Of a DNA stretch of 64,000 nt, positions 50,421-58,322 are shown one piece after another; within the stretch, counting starts at the first letter, position 1; each line of letters opens with the position of its first letter. Source of the DNA: Gemmatimonadaceae bacterium (GTDB lineage Bacteria; Gemmatimonadota; Gemmatimonadetes; Gemmatimonadales; Gemmatimonadaceae). The notes beneath the pieces are model-generated. The model saw only the letters and a program-made list of their open reading frames with translations. It was not told the DNA's origin and searched no databases. Position numbers and translations under genes: made by a program. The stretch is taken from contig WYBP01000022.1 of assembly GCA_011525845.1 (NCBI GenBank), positions 62,001-126,000 of the forward strand, read 5' to 3'.

Positions 50421-53336
50421 TCATCCCCCGAGGTTGGCGATGACGCGCTGGATCACCTCGCGCATCGCCATCACCTCGGCGTCCGTGAGCCGTCCGGACT
50501 GCACCATCGCCCGGAGCTCGTTCAGGAAGGCGTTGAGCGGTCCGAGCGCGGCGTCCGTGTTCCCCCGTTCGAGGGCGCGCGACGCCGCGTCGAGCTTCAC
50601 CGTGAGCGAGTTGCCCTGCCCGCGGTTGAGCCGCCCGTCGCCCACGAGCGCCTCGACCCCGGCCCGCGCACGCGCGATGCCGACCTCCGCGGGGAGGGGC
50701 GTGATCGTCGCGCCGAGCGTCGTGGTGTCGGCGAGGCCGCGGATGTCCGTCACGACGAGTTGCACGGCGTAGCTCCCCGCCGCGGCGAAGGTGTGCGACG
50801 CCGTCGCGCCGGTCGCCGTGCTCCCGTCGCCGAAGGTCCAGGCGTAGGTGAGCGCGTCGCCATCGGGATCGGACGATCCCGACGCGGAGAACGCGATCGG
50901 GTCACCGGCGTACCCCGCCCACGGACCGTCGGCCACCGCGACCGGCGGCCGCGTGCCGCTCTCGACCGCGATCTCGATGTCGTCGCGCAGCAGGGCGAGC
51001 AGGTCGTACCCGCTGAGCGCCTCCACTTCGTCGACAGTGGTGCGGTAGGTCTCCCAGTTCACGTTCCGGATGCCGGCATCGTTGGGCATGATGACCGCGA
51101 TCAGCGTCACGTCCTGCCAGCTGTTGATGCTCGTGAGTCCCCCGTTCCTCGGGAGGATGACCGCCACCTTCCAGACGGCGCTCGGGATCGTGATCCGCCC
51201 CTCGTTCTTGACCGTGCCCTTGCTCCCCGCGGGACCGGCGATGATGTAGACCTCGCGGTCGCTGAACCGCGCGAGGTCGCCGAGGTGGTTCTCCATCGCC
51301 GCCCACGGCCCCTGGTTGTTGTCGGCGGCCTGCGGGATGATGTTCGTGAAGTAGTAGGTGGTCGCGTTGTCGAGGCTCCCCGACGTGCGGTCGAAGGAGC
51401 GCGCGAGGTGGCCGCGGTCGATCCCGTAGCCGTGGAACGCGCCCGCGCCCGTGTAGTCCGCGGTGGTGTAGCGCGAGAAGGTGGCCGGCAGTTCCGGGTC
51501 GAAGGTGAAGCAGTCGCAGCGGTCCTCGGCGCCGAAGTGCGTGGCCTCGAGGTTGTAGCTCACCCAGTTCGGCGTGCCCTTGAGCGGATTGTACGAGGCG
51601 GTGTACTGGCCGCGCCGGACGATGAAGTCGTCCGACGGGTCCCCATCCGCCGGCTCCCCGAACTCCGCGTTCCCGGCGTACTGCGCCGTCGTGCTGAACG
51701 CGCCGACGTGGGTCGGCAGGGTGTACGTCGCGGTCGTGCCGTCCGCCGCGGTGGCCCGCACCGTCGCGGTGCCGGCGCCGAGCGCGCGGAGCACGCCGTT
51801 CGCATCGATGCTGGCCGTGGCCGGCGTCTCGCTCGCCCACGTGAAGGTCGTGGTGAGCACCGTGCCCGTCCCCGAGCGCAGCGTCGCGAAGAGCTGGTCC
51901 TCGAAGCCGACCGGGAGGGGCGGCTCGCTCGCGAGTCGCCCGGAGAAGCTGATCGTGTTGGGCGGCGGCGGGGGCGGCTCGGAGCTGCCGTTGCAGAAGC
52001 CGAAGCTCGACGCCGTGGGGCCGCTCCACGCGCCGGTCGCATCCCGCTGCAGCGACTGGCCGACCGGCGAGTCCGAGGCCTCGGAGACGCCGATGTCGCG
52101 CGACGTGAGGCCCGCGGCCGGGCCGTTCGTCGCGGTGAGCGTGCCTTCGTACGAGAGGAACTCGATGACCTCGTCCGCCGCGTTCACGAGCGCGAAGCCG
52201 TCCGCGGGCCCGTTCTGGATCCCGTTGGACGGGTAGTTCACCACGACGACGCCCCGGCCGCTGCACTGCACCGGGATGGTCGCGCTCAGTGTCGTGGTGG
52301 AGTAGGTGACTCCGCCCGTCTCGTTGTAGAGCACCACGCGCCACCCGGTGAGGTCCGTGCCGGAGGGACCCTCGATCTCGATCGCCTCGCCGACGTCGGT
52401 GCCGGCGTTGTCGTAGTGGATCTCGGTGAAGCGCGTCGGCGGCAATGCGACCGGGGGCGCCGCTTCCACCGTGACGGTGGCCGTGCCGGCGACGCCGTTC
52501 GCCGCCGTCGCGGAGATCGTGGCGCTCCCGGCGGCGCCGCCGGTGACCGTCCCGGCCGCATCCACGGTCGCGATCAGGGGGGCGCTGCTCGTCCAGGTGA
52601 GGGACGCGCCCGCGATCGGTGCGTCGGCGGCGTCGAATGCGGTGGCGCTGAGCGCGACGGTCGCACCGACCGCCAACGTCGCCGAGGCCGGCGCCACGGC
52701 GACGCGTGCGACGACGGCCGTCGGCTCGTCGTTCGTCGTGCCATCGTTGCACGCGCCGAAGGTGTTGGCCGCGGGCGCATTCCACGTGTTGGTGGGCGTG
52801 CGCTGCAGCGACTGCCCCACAGGCGTGGTCCCGGACTCCTTGGCGAGGATGTCGACCGAGGTCAGGCCCGCGGCGGGACCGTTCGCCGCCACGAAGGTGC
52901 CGCCGTAGGAGAGGAACTCGACCACCGCGCCCGCGGCGTTCACCAGCGCGACGCCGTCGGGGTCCCCGTTCTGGATCCCGTTCACGGGGTAGCTCTCGAC
53001 CACCACGCCGCGCTGGTCGCAAGTGGTGGGGATGATCCCAGCGAGCGTCCGCGTGCTGTACGTGGAGAGACTGGTGGCTGCGCCGTTGTAGAGCACGATG
53101 CTCCACCCGGTGAGGTCCGTGCCGGCCGGGCCCGAGATCTCGATCGCCTCGCCCGCGTCCGTCCCGGCGTTGTCGTAGTGGATCTCGCTCACCCGCACGG
53201 CGGGTCCCGCATGCGAGGCCGCCGTCCACCCTCCGAGCGCCGCCTGTTCGGGAGCGGTCGGACCGTCGGTGGCGCAGGCGAGCGCCAGGAGCAGCGCAGC
53301 AGCGGTGGCGATCGCACGGCGGGGAGAGTGGCGCAT
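50421..53336 (-). CDS. multidomain secreted DNA/RNA endonuclease lipoprotein (LTD, Ig, NUC1, PKD, FIMAH)
   Basis: 971 residues. The lipobox is Cys21 (LALACATDG). Order of domains: lamin-tail domain about 45-195 (RVSEIHYDNAGTDAGEAIEISGPAGTDLTGW), Big_2 Ig-like about 205-290, a second lamin-tail domain about 300-450, a further Ig-like domain about 470-560, the non-specific endonuclease about 565-830 with the catalytic DRGH at 640-643 and the metal asparagine region ADNNQGPWAAMENHL, a PKD domain about 835-900 (DPDGDALTYAWTFGDGS), and a C-terminal FIMAH-like helical domain (VEALVGDGRLNRGQGNSLTVKLDAA). It probably degrades extracellular nucleic acids at the cell surface. Confidence 0.92.
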   Translation of the reverse strand: MRHSPRRAIATAAALLLALACATDGPTAPEQAALGGWTAASHAGPAVRVSEIHYDNAGTDAGEAIEISGPAGTDLTGWSIVLYNGAATSLSTYSTRTLAGIIPTTCDQRGVVVESYPVNGIQNGDPDGVALVNAAGAVVEFLSYGGTFVAANGPAAGLTSVDILAKESGTTPVGQSLQRTPTNTWNAPAANTFGACNDGTTNDEPTAVVARVAVAPASATLAVGATVALSATAFDAADAPIAGASLTWTSSAPLIATVDAAGTVTGGAAGSATISATAANGVAGTATVTVEAAPPVALPPTRFTEIHYDNAGTDVGEAIEIEGPSGTDLTGWRVVLYNETGGVTYSTTTLSATIPVQCSGRGVVVVNYPSNGIQNGPADGFALVNAADEVIEFLSYEGTLTATNGPAAGLTSRDIGVSEASDSPVGQSLQRDATGAWSGPTASSFGFCNGSSEPPPPPPNTISFSGRLASEPPLPVGFEDQLFATLRSGTGTVLTTTFTWASETPATASIDANGVLRALGAGTATVRATAADGTTATYTLPTHVGAFSTTAQYAGNAEFGEPADGDPSDDFIVRRGQYTASYNPLKGTPNWVSYNLEATHFGAEDRCDCFTFDPELPATFSRYTTADYTGAGAFHGYGIDRGHLARSFDRTSGSLDNATTYYFTNIIPQAADNNQGPWAAMENHLGDLARFSDREVYIIAGPAGSKGTVKNEGRITIPSAVWKVAVILPRNGGLTSINSWQDVTLIAVIMPNDAGIRNVNWETYRTTVDEVEALSGYDLLALLRDDIEIAVESGTRPPVAVADGPWAGYAGDPIAFSASGSSDPDGDALTYAWTFGDGSTATGATASHTFAAAGSYAVQLVVTDIRGLADTTTLGATITPLPAEVGIARARAGVEALVGDGRLNRGQGNSLTVKLDAASRALERGNTDAALGPLNAFLNELRAMVQSGRLTDAEVMAMREVIQRVIANLGG

Positions 53337-53474
53337 GGATTCGGCTCTGGAGGGAAGGGGGACGTTGACGGGGGCCCGGACGCGAAGGCAGAGTTCGAGC
53401 GCAAATACTACGCCAACCGTGGGCCTTCCGCCGTGGGCGGGAAACCCTCTCCCTCATTGTCCCGTACGGCGACC

Positions 53475-54152
53475 ATGACCCAAGCCACCGCACCGCAAGC
53501 CACGGCGACCCAGGGAACGGGATCGGGGGCGGTCGTGGTCGCGACCCCGGCCGCCGCTCCCGCCGCCGCGGCCCCGACCTCGGCGGAGATCTACCAGGCG
53601 CTCCGAGCGCAGCGACGCGAGCTCGACAGCCAGCTCGACCGTCTCGTCGACACGCGGGACGACATCGCCCGCGAACTCCGCGACGGGGCGGTCGGCGACG
53701 TGGACCAGGCGGGGCTGCAGCAGCGCCTCGCGCAGGTGGACCAGCAGATCGCGTCCGTCTCGATCCGCCTGGCCGAGGCCGACGCCGCGGTCGCGCAGGC
53801 GGCCGGAGTCCCGGGGGCGACCGTCCAGCCTCCGGAGCCGGATCCCTGGCAGCATGGGCCGCCGGAGGAGATCGTCATGATGGGGATCTTCTTCAGCGCG
53901 GTGCTCCTCTTCCCGGTGATGCTCGCGTTCGCGCGCCGGATCTGGCGGCGGAGCCCGGTGGCCGCGCCCATCCCGGCGGAGCTCACGGACCGGCTCGGGG
54001 CGATGGAGCGCGCCGTCGACGCGGTCGCCGTGGAGATCGAGCGGATCGGCGAGGGGCAGCGCTTCGTGACGCAGCTGCTGGCGGAGCGCGCCTCGGGGGC
54101 GGCGGCGCCCCGCGCGGTGGCCGCGCCCGGACGGGGGCAGGGCGACGGCTGA
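53475..54152 (+). CDS. hypothetical coiled-coil protein with one membrane helix
   Basis: 225 residues. A Thr/Ala/Pro-rich N-terminus is followed by a coiled coil at about 40-110 (IYQALRAQRRELDSQLDRLVDTRDDIARELRD..LQQRLAQVDQQIASVSIRLAEADAAVA), one helix near 133-153 (IVMMGIFFSAVLLFPVMLAFARRIW), a second helical stretch (LTDRLGAMERAVDAVAVEIERIG) and an Ala-rich tail. No family was recognised. It is divergent from the nuclease gene and precedes the pilin operon by 304 bases. Confidence 0.75.
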   Translation: MTQATAPQATATQGTGSGAVVVATPAAAPAAAAPTSAEIYQALRAQRRELDSQLDRLVDTRDDIARELRDGAVGDVDQAGLQQRLAQVDQQIASVSIRLAEADAAVAQAAGVPGATVQPPEPDPWQHGPPEEIVMMGIFFSAVLLFPVMLAFARRIWRRSPVAAPIPAELTDRLGAMERAVDAVAVEIERIGEGQRFVTQLLAERASGAAAPRAVAAPGRGQGDG

Positions 54153-54456
54153 GTGGCCTGCGGGACCCCGGATCGTCCATGTTTGGGAGGGTCCGCGGAG
54201 AGCCTGCGCTCGTCCCCGTGCACACTGTCATATTGTGCGCATCCCGGGTGTGACCGTCGGCACGGCGCGGAGCGCCTCCGCTGGCGTATCATCTGACTCG
54301 AACGCAGGCGCCTGCCACTTCCCGACTTGAGCGGCGTGCCACAATCTGACAGTGATGCTGTCGGTGGCGGGGGGCGGCGGTAGTCTGCAAGCAGGCACTG
54401 GGGGTCCGGTTCCGGCGCGAGGGCGCCGTGGCGGGACTCCGGGCATGGAGGAACGT
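54153..54456. other. intergenic region upstream of the pilin operon
   Basis: About 300 bases without a convincing gene, less GC-rich than its surroundings around 54230. It holds an interrupted palindrome GCACA-N9-TGTGC (54220-54238), a short hairpin GACAG-TGATG-CTGTC (54348-54362) and two copies of ATCTGAC (one near 54289, one at 54344-54350). I did not find a clear sigma70 or sigma54 promoter. A GGAGG Shine-Dalgarno site ends six bases before the ATG at 54457. Confidence 0.5.
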
Positions 54457-56256
54457 ATGGGTCAGGGCAACGGGAACCGATCGGTGCTTCGTGCGGCGCG
54501 CCTCCGGGCGCGGCACGGTTTCGCGCTCGAGGCGACGCTGATGATCATGGTGCTCTTCGGCGTCCTCATCCTGGCCGCCGTGGGCGGCATCGGCTGGGCG
54601 ATGCGCACGACGAGCACGGACATCCAGGGCACGCGCGTCAACTACGCCACCGAGGGCGGCGCCGAGAGCGTGATGGCGAGCCTCGAGGCCGGCATGGCCG
54701 ACGGCTTCCTCGACGACGCCGAACTCGCCGCGCTGGCCCCCCCGTCGATGCCCGGCATCACCTTCGAGACCTTCGCGGCGGCCCGTGAGGGCTCGCCCTT
54801 CTCGCAGCCGGTGACCGAGGGCCCGTACGCGGGGCTCTTCTCGCTCAACCAGCGCATCAACATCACCGTGCAGGCGCGCGACGGCATCAACAACCGCAGC
54901 CGCTCGATCGTCACCGTGAACGCGCAGGCCATCCCGGTCTTCCAGATGGGCGTGTTCTACCAGGACGACCTCGAGATCCATCCGGGCGCGGCGATGGTCT
55001 TCGAGGGGTGGATCCACACCAACGCGAACCTCTACCTCAGCGCGAACAACTCGACGTACCGGTCGATCATCACGACGCCGGACTCGGTGTTCTGGCAGCG
55101 CAAGGACTCGAACCAGCGCCTGAACGGCGTCTTCATCAACAACAACGCGGCGGTGGCGACGGCGCTCAACTTCGACAGCCGGAGCACCACGGCGGCGCAG
55201 TTCGTGGCGAACTCGGAGACCATGTACAACTCGCGCCTCAAGTCGGGCGCCTCGGGGGCGACCGAGCTGCGGCTCCCGCTCCCGACCGGCATGGCGCCGA
55301 CCGAGCTGGTCGCGCCGCGCAGCATGGCGGACAACGCGCAGGTGCAGGAAGTGAAGTTCGCCTGGCGCGCCGACTGGCACATCACCGTGCCGATGAACGC
55401 GGCGGGCTTCGCCATCGCGGCGAGCAACCTCTGCGAGACTGGCGCGGGCAACCCCACCATCCGCGACGGCTCCAACGGCGCCGGCACCTCGGTGCCGCCG
55501 GTGGGCACGGGCTCGGGCGACTGCGGGGGCATCTTCCAGCTGACGAACGCGGCGTTCCACGAGGGGCGTGAGAACACGATGGTCGACGTCGTGAACATCC
55601 GCATGGACCGCCTGCGCACCTGGATCAACGGCAGTGTCGGCGACCGGCGCACGCGCATCATGTACATCACCTTCGTGCGCACGGACGGTCTCCCGATCAC
55701 CCGGTATCCGGCGGTCCGGCTCCAGAACGGCTCGCAGTTGCAGGGCCCGATCACCATCGCGACGGACCGTCCGCTCTACGTCTGGGGCAACTTCAACAGC
55801 ACCGCCCCCTGGTTCCCGGCCTCGCTCGCGTCGGATGCGCTGACCTTCCTCTCCGCCTGCTGGGTGGACGCGAACCAGCTGGTCTTCATCCGCCGCGACG
55901 CCTGCGCCTCCGGCACCACGATGAACGTGTACGCGGCCGTCGCGGCGGGCCACTCGGCCACCACCTGCGACTGGCAGCGTGCCGGCTGCGCGGCCCCGAA
56001 CTACGGCGGCGGGCTCGAGAACTTCCCCCGCTTCCTCGAGAACTGGAGCGGACGCACGCTCCTCTATCGTGGGTCGCTCGTCTCGCTCTTCACCAGCCAG
56101 TACGCCCGATTGCAGAACTGGAACTGGCGTGCGTACTACAGCGCCCCGAACCGCGACTGGCGCTTCGACACGCGCTTCAACGACCCGGCCAACATGCCCC
56201 CGGGCACCCCGATGGTCGGCAGCGTCTTCCAAGTGGCCTACCGGCCCGTATACTAG
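54457..56256 (+). CDS. PilX-like pilus assembly protein (DUF4900-like)
   Basis: 599 residues from the ATG at 54457, chosen for the strong GGAGG upstream. The N-terminus RHGFALEATLMIMVLFGVLILAAVGGIGWAMR is a type IV pilin-like segment, though Glu is at +4 rather than +5 after the glycine. The body has YATEGGAESVMASLEAG, NQRINITVQARDGINNRSRSIVTVNAQAIPVFQMGVFYQDDLEIHPGAAMVFEGWIHTNANLYL (the G-x-IHTN-x-NLYL motif of DUF4900 proteins), and a cysteine-containing C-terminal half. It is the first gene of a four-gene minor-pilin operon and is much longer than Pseudomonas PilX. Confidence 0.82.
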   Translation: MGQGNGNRSVLRAARLRARHGFALEATLMIMVLFGVLILAAVGGIGWAMRTTSTDIQGTRVNYATEGGAESVMASLEAGMADGFLDDAELAALAPPSMPGITFETFAAAREGSPFSQPVTEGPYAGLFSLNQRINITVQARDGINNRSRSIVTVNAQAIPVFQMGVFYQDDLEIHPGAAMVFEGWIHTNANLYLSANNSTYRSIITTPDSVFWQRKDSNQRLNGVFINNNAAVATALNFDSRSTTAAQFVANSETMYNSRLKSGASGATELRLPLPTGMAPTELVAPRSMADNAQVQEVKFAWRADWHITVPMNAAGFAIAASNLCETGAGNPTIRDGSNGAGTSVPPVGTGSGDCGGIFQLTNAAFHEGRENTMVDVVNIRMDRLRTWINGSVGDRRTRIMYITFVRTDGLPITRYPAVRLQNGSQLQGPITIATDRPLYVWGNFNSTAPWFPASLASDALTFLSACWVDANQLVFIRRDACASGTTMNVYAAVAAGHSATTCDWQRAGCAAPNYGGGLENFPRFLENWSGRTLLYRGSLVSLFTSQYARLQNWNWRAYYSAPNRDWRFDTRFNDPANMPPGTPMVGSVFQVAYRPVY

Positions 56257-56264
56257 GGGTACGC

Positions 56265-56825
56265 ATGCGACGCCGGCCGGCGGGCTTCACGCTGCTCGAG
56301 GTGCTGATGGTCATCACCGTCATGGGACTGATGATGACGATCATCGTGCCGCGCATGCGCACCTCCCCCGGCCAGCACGTGAACATCACGGCCCGGCAGG
56401 TCGTGCGTGACCTCGAGGGGGCGCGCGCGCGCGCGCTGACCACGCGGCGCGCCACGCGGGTCTGCTTCAACCCGGGGATCACGGCCAGCTACGCCGGGTT
56501 CCTCGACGACGACAACAACGGCGTGATCGGCGAGACCCTCGCCGAGGCGACGGCGCTGCGGGCCTTCCCGCCGCGCACCTTCCAGAATGGGGTGATCTAC
56601 GGGAAGGGGAACGCCACGGGGATCCCGGGGGACACGCTCACGGTGGCCAACACCCTGAGCAACCAGGACGTGGACTTCGACTCCCGGGGCATCCCCTCGC
56701 CCTTCGGGGAGACCGGCGTGGTGTACCTGACCCACCCGGATGATCCCAACTTCGTGGCTGCGATCCAGGTCCAGGCGGCGGGCTCCTTCCGCCTCTGGTT
56801 CTGGCGTGGCGGAGGGTGGCAGTGA
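56265..56825 (+). CDS. type IV minor prepilin, FimT/GspH-like
   Basis: 186 residues. The leader MRRRPAG is followed by FTLLEVLMVITVMGLMMTIIVP, with cleavage predicted after Gly7 and Glu at +5. The body has ARQVVRDLEGARARALTTRRATRVCFNP, as in GspH/FimT proteins, with a short calcium-loop-like DDDNNGVIGE. The C-terminus ends FRLWFWRGGGWQ. It starts eight bases after the previous stop and overlaps the next gene. It is probably a minor pilin that primes pilus or pseudopilus assembly. Confidence 0.9.
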   Translation: MRRRPAGFTLLEVLMVITVMGLMMTIIVPRMRTSPGQHVNITARQVVRDLEGARARALTTRRATRVCFNPGITASYAGFLDDDNNGVIGETLAEATALRAFPPRTFQNGVIYGKGNATGIPGDTLTVANTLSNQDVDFDSRGIPSPFGETGVVYLTHPDDPNFVAAIQVQAAGSFRLWFWRGGGWQ

Positions 56826-57235
56826 TGCGGCCGTCCGATCGATCCGTGCGCCGGGCCCGGCGGGGCAACCGCGCGGGGTTCAGCCTCATCTCCGTGGTCG
56901 TCGCACTCGTCCTCCTCCTCGTGGGGATCGCGGCGCTCGCCCGCACGCAGATGGAGGCGATCCGATCCCAGCGCGGCGACGCGGGGCGCGGCCAGGCGCT
57001 CGCGCTCGCCTCCGCCTACATGGAGGAGCTCCGCTCGCGGGACATCTCCACCATCGCGTCGGAAGCGCTCGTCGCGATCGACTCGCTGGGGAACGTGAGC
57101 GGCTCGGGCCGCTTCCAGCGCCAGGTGATCGTCTCCAACGACGCCGTGAACCTGATCCGCGTGACGGTGCAGGTCACGCCCCCTGGCGCGGCGCAGCCGG
57201 TCTCGCTCCTGACGCTGTTCTACCGGAGGACCTAG
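56825..57235 (+). CDS. PilV-like minor prepilin lacking the +5 glutamate
   Basis: 136 residues from the ATG at 56825, which overlaps the previous stop (TGATG) and has GGAGG upstream. The prepilin segment is AGFSLISVVVALVLLLVGIAALARTQMEAI. The usual PilV consensus GFTLIEVLIAL has Glu at +5; here it is Ser. The rest (GQALALASAYMEELRSRD, a short beta domain) is PilV-like. Pilins without this Glu are rare and mostly sit at the pilus tip, as with GspK/PilX. It lies between the FimT-like and PilW-like genes. Confidence 0.85.
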   Translation: MRPSDRSVRRARRGNRAGFSLISVVVALVLLLVGIAALARTQMEAIRSQRGDAGRGQALALASAYMEELRSRDISTIASEALVAIDSLGNVSGSGRFQRQVIVSNDAVNLIRVTVQVTPPGAAQPVSLLTLFYRRT

Positions 57236-57236
57236 C

Positions 57237-58187
57237 ATGCGCACGCGACGAGACCTCACCCGCCGGCGGACCGCACGCGGCCTGCGCGCGGGCCTCACCC
57301 TGATCGAACTCATGATCGCGATGGTGATGGGACTCCTGGTGGTGAGCACCGCCACGGGGTTCGCACTCTCCACCACGCGCCAGCTCATCAAGAACGAGGG
57401 ACGCGAGGACTACACCCGCAAGGCGCGATTCGTGGGCATGGCCTTCCGGCGCGACGTGGGCGAGGCGGGGGTCTCGATGTCGAGCCTCCCCGGCTTCGGC
57501 TCCGTCAACGTCTTCGGGGACACGGTGGTCTTCCTCGGCCGCCTCTGGGCTCCGACGGAGGTTCCCGTCTACACGATCGTGTGGGACTCCGCCGCCTGGA
57601 CCCCCGTGGCGGACGAGGGCGAGTGCGGCGACAACTGCGTGCACGTGCGCAAGAACCCCGCGAACACGAACATCAACCTCGTACCGGGTGACCTCGCGAT
57701 GCTCACCGTCGGCGGCGCGCGCCGGCTCCTCACGATCACCGCCGTCTCCCAGAACTCCCCGGGCGACTCGGCTCGCGTCACCTTCCTGGACGTCGACACC
57801 ACGCTTGCCTACCCGTCGAACCTGACCGGGGTCACGCTCATCCCGAACTCGTCGATCTACAAGTTGCAGTCCGTGATCTACTGGCACGACGCGGGCACCA
57901 ACTCGCTCATGCGCGCGGCGAACATGACCACGGCGGGGATCCCGAACGGCCAGGTCGTCGCGACCGACGTCACCGCGTGGGACGCCGGCGTGATCTTCGA
58001 GGACGGCACCTCGGGGGATTTCCTCACCCCCGGGACGGCCGGACGCAACTTCACGAACATCAACGCCGCCTGGGCGAGAGCGACCATCGGCGCGGACCGC
58101 GTGGACCCGCGCGACCCGGCTCCCCTGCGCCGCACCTTCGAATGGCGGGCGGTGCCACGCAACCTGATCTTCGAACGCAACCGCTGA
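57237..58187 (+). CDS. PilW-like minor prepilin
   Basis: 316 residues. A long basic leader ending RAG precedes LTLIELMIAMVMGLLVVSTATGFAL, with Glu at +5. The body has ALSTTRQLIKNEGREDYTRKARFVGMAFRRDVGEAGV, as in PilW, and a later beta-rich domain with two nearby cysteines (GECGDNCVHV). It starts one base after the previous stop. With the three preceding genes it forms a PilX-FimT-PilV-PilW set. PilY1 and the assembly machinery are not in the window. Confidence 0.88.
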   Translation: MRTRRDLTRRRTARGLRAGLTLIELMIAMVMGLLVVSTATGFALSTTRQLIKNEGREDYTRKARFVGMAFRRDVGEAGVSMSSLPGFGSVNVFGDTVVFLGRLWAPTEVPVYTIVWDSAAWTPVADEGECGDNCVHVRKNPANTNINLVPGDLAMLTVGGARRLLTITAVSQNSPGDSARVTFLDVDTTLAYPSNLTGVTLIPNSSIYKLQSVIYWHDAGTNSLMRAANMTTAGIPNGQVVATDVTAWDAGVIFEDGTSGDFLTPGTAGRNFTNINAAWARATIGADRVDPRDPAPLRRTFEWRAVPRNLIFERNR

Positions 58188-58237
58188 CGAGCGCCGGCGT
58201 GCCGACGCACTGACGCGCCTCGACGGGTTGCGGATTC

Positions 58238-58266
58238 GGGCCGCGGGAGACACTCTCCCGCGGCCC
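58238..58266 (+). terminator. strong hairpin after the pilin operon
   Basis: A perfect 13-bp stem (58238-58250 with 58254-58266) closes a CAC loop 51 bases after the pilW-like stop. No T-run follows (GGTCGTTCG), so this is a hairpin terminator lacking the classic tail, or an mRNA-stabilising structure. Confidence 0.6.
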
Positions 58267-58322
58267 GGTCGTTCGCGGGCGCCTCGTCGGCCGATCCTCC
58301 GCCTCCCCTGACAGGAATCCGC

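Noticed and set aside
50421-53336. The nuclease lipoprotein as a contact-dependent toxin
   Set aside because: The nuclease is internal rather than C-terminal, there is no small immunity gene downstream and no Rhs or secretion-system repeats.
54220-54456. A sigma54 promoter for the pilin operon
   Set aside because: No GG-N10-GC pair with the expected TTGC-like -12 context was found in the 300-base gap.
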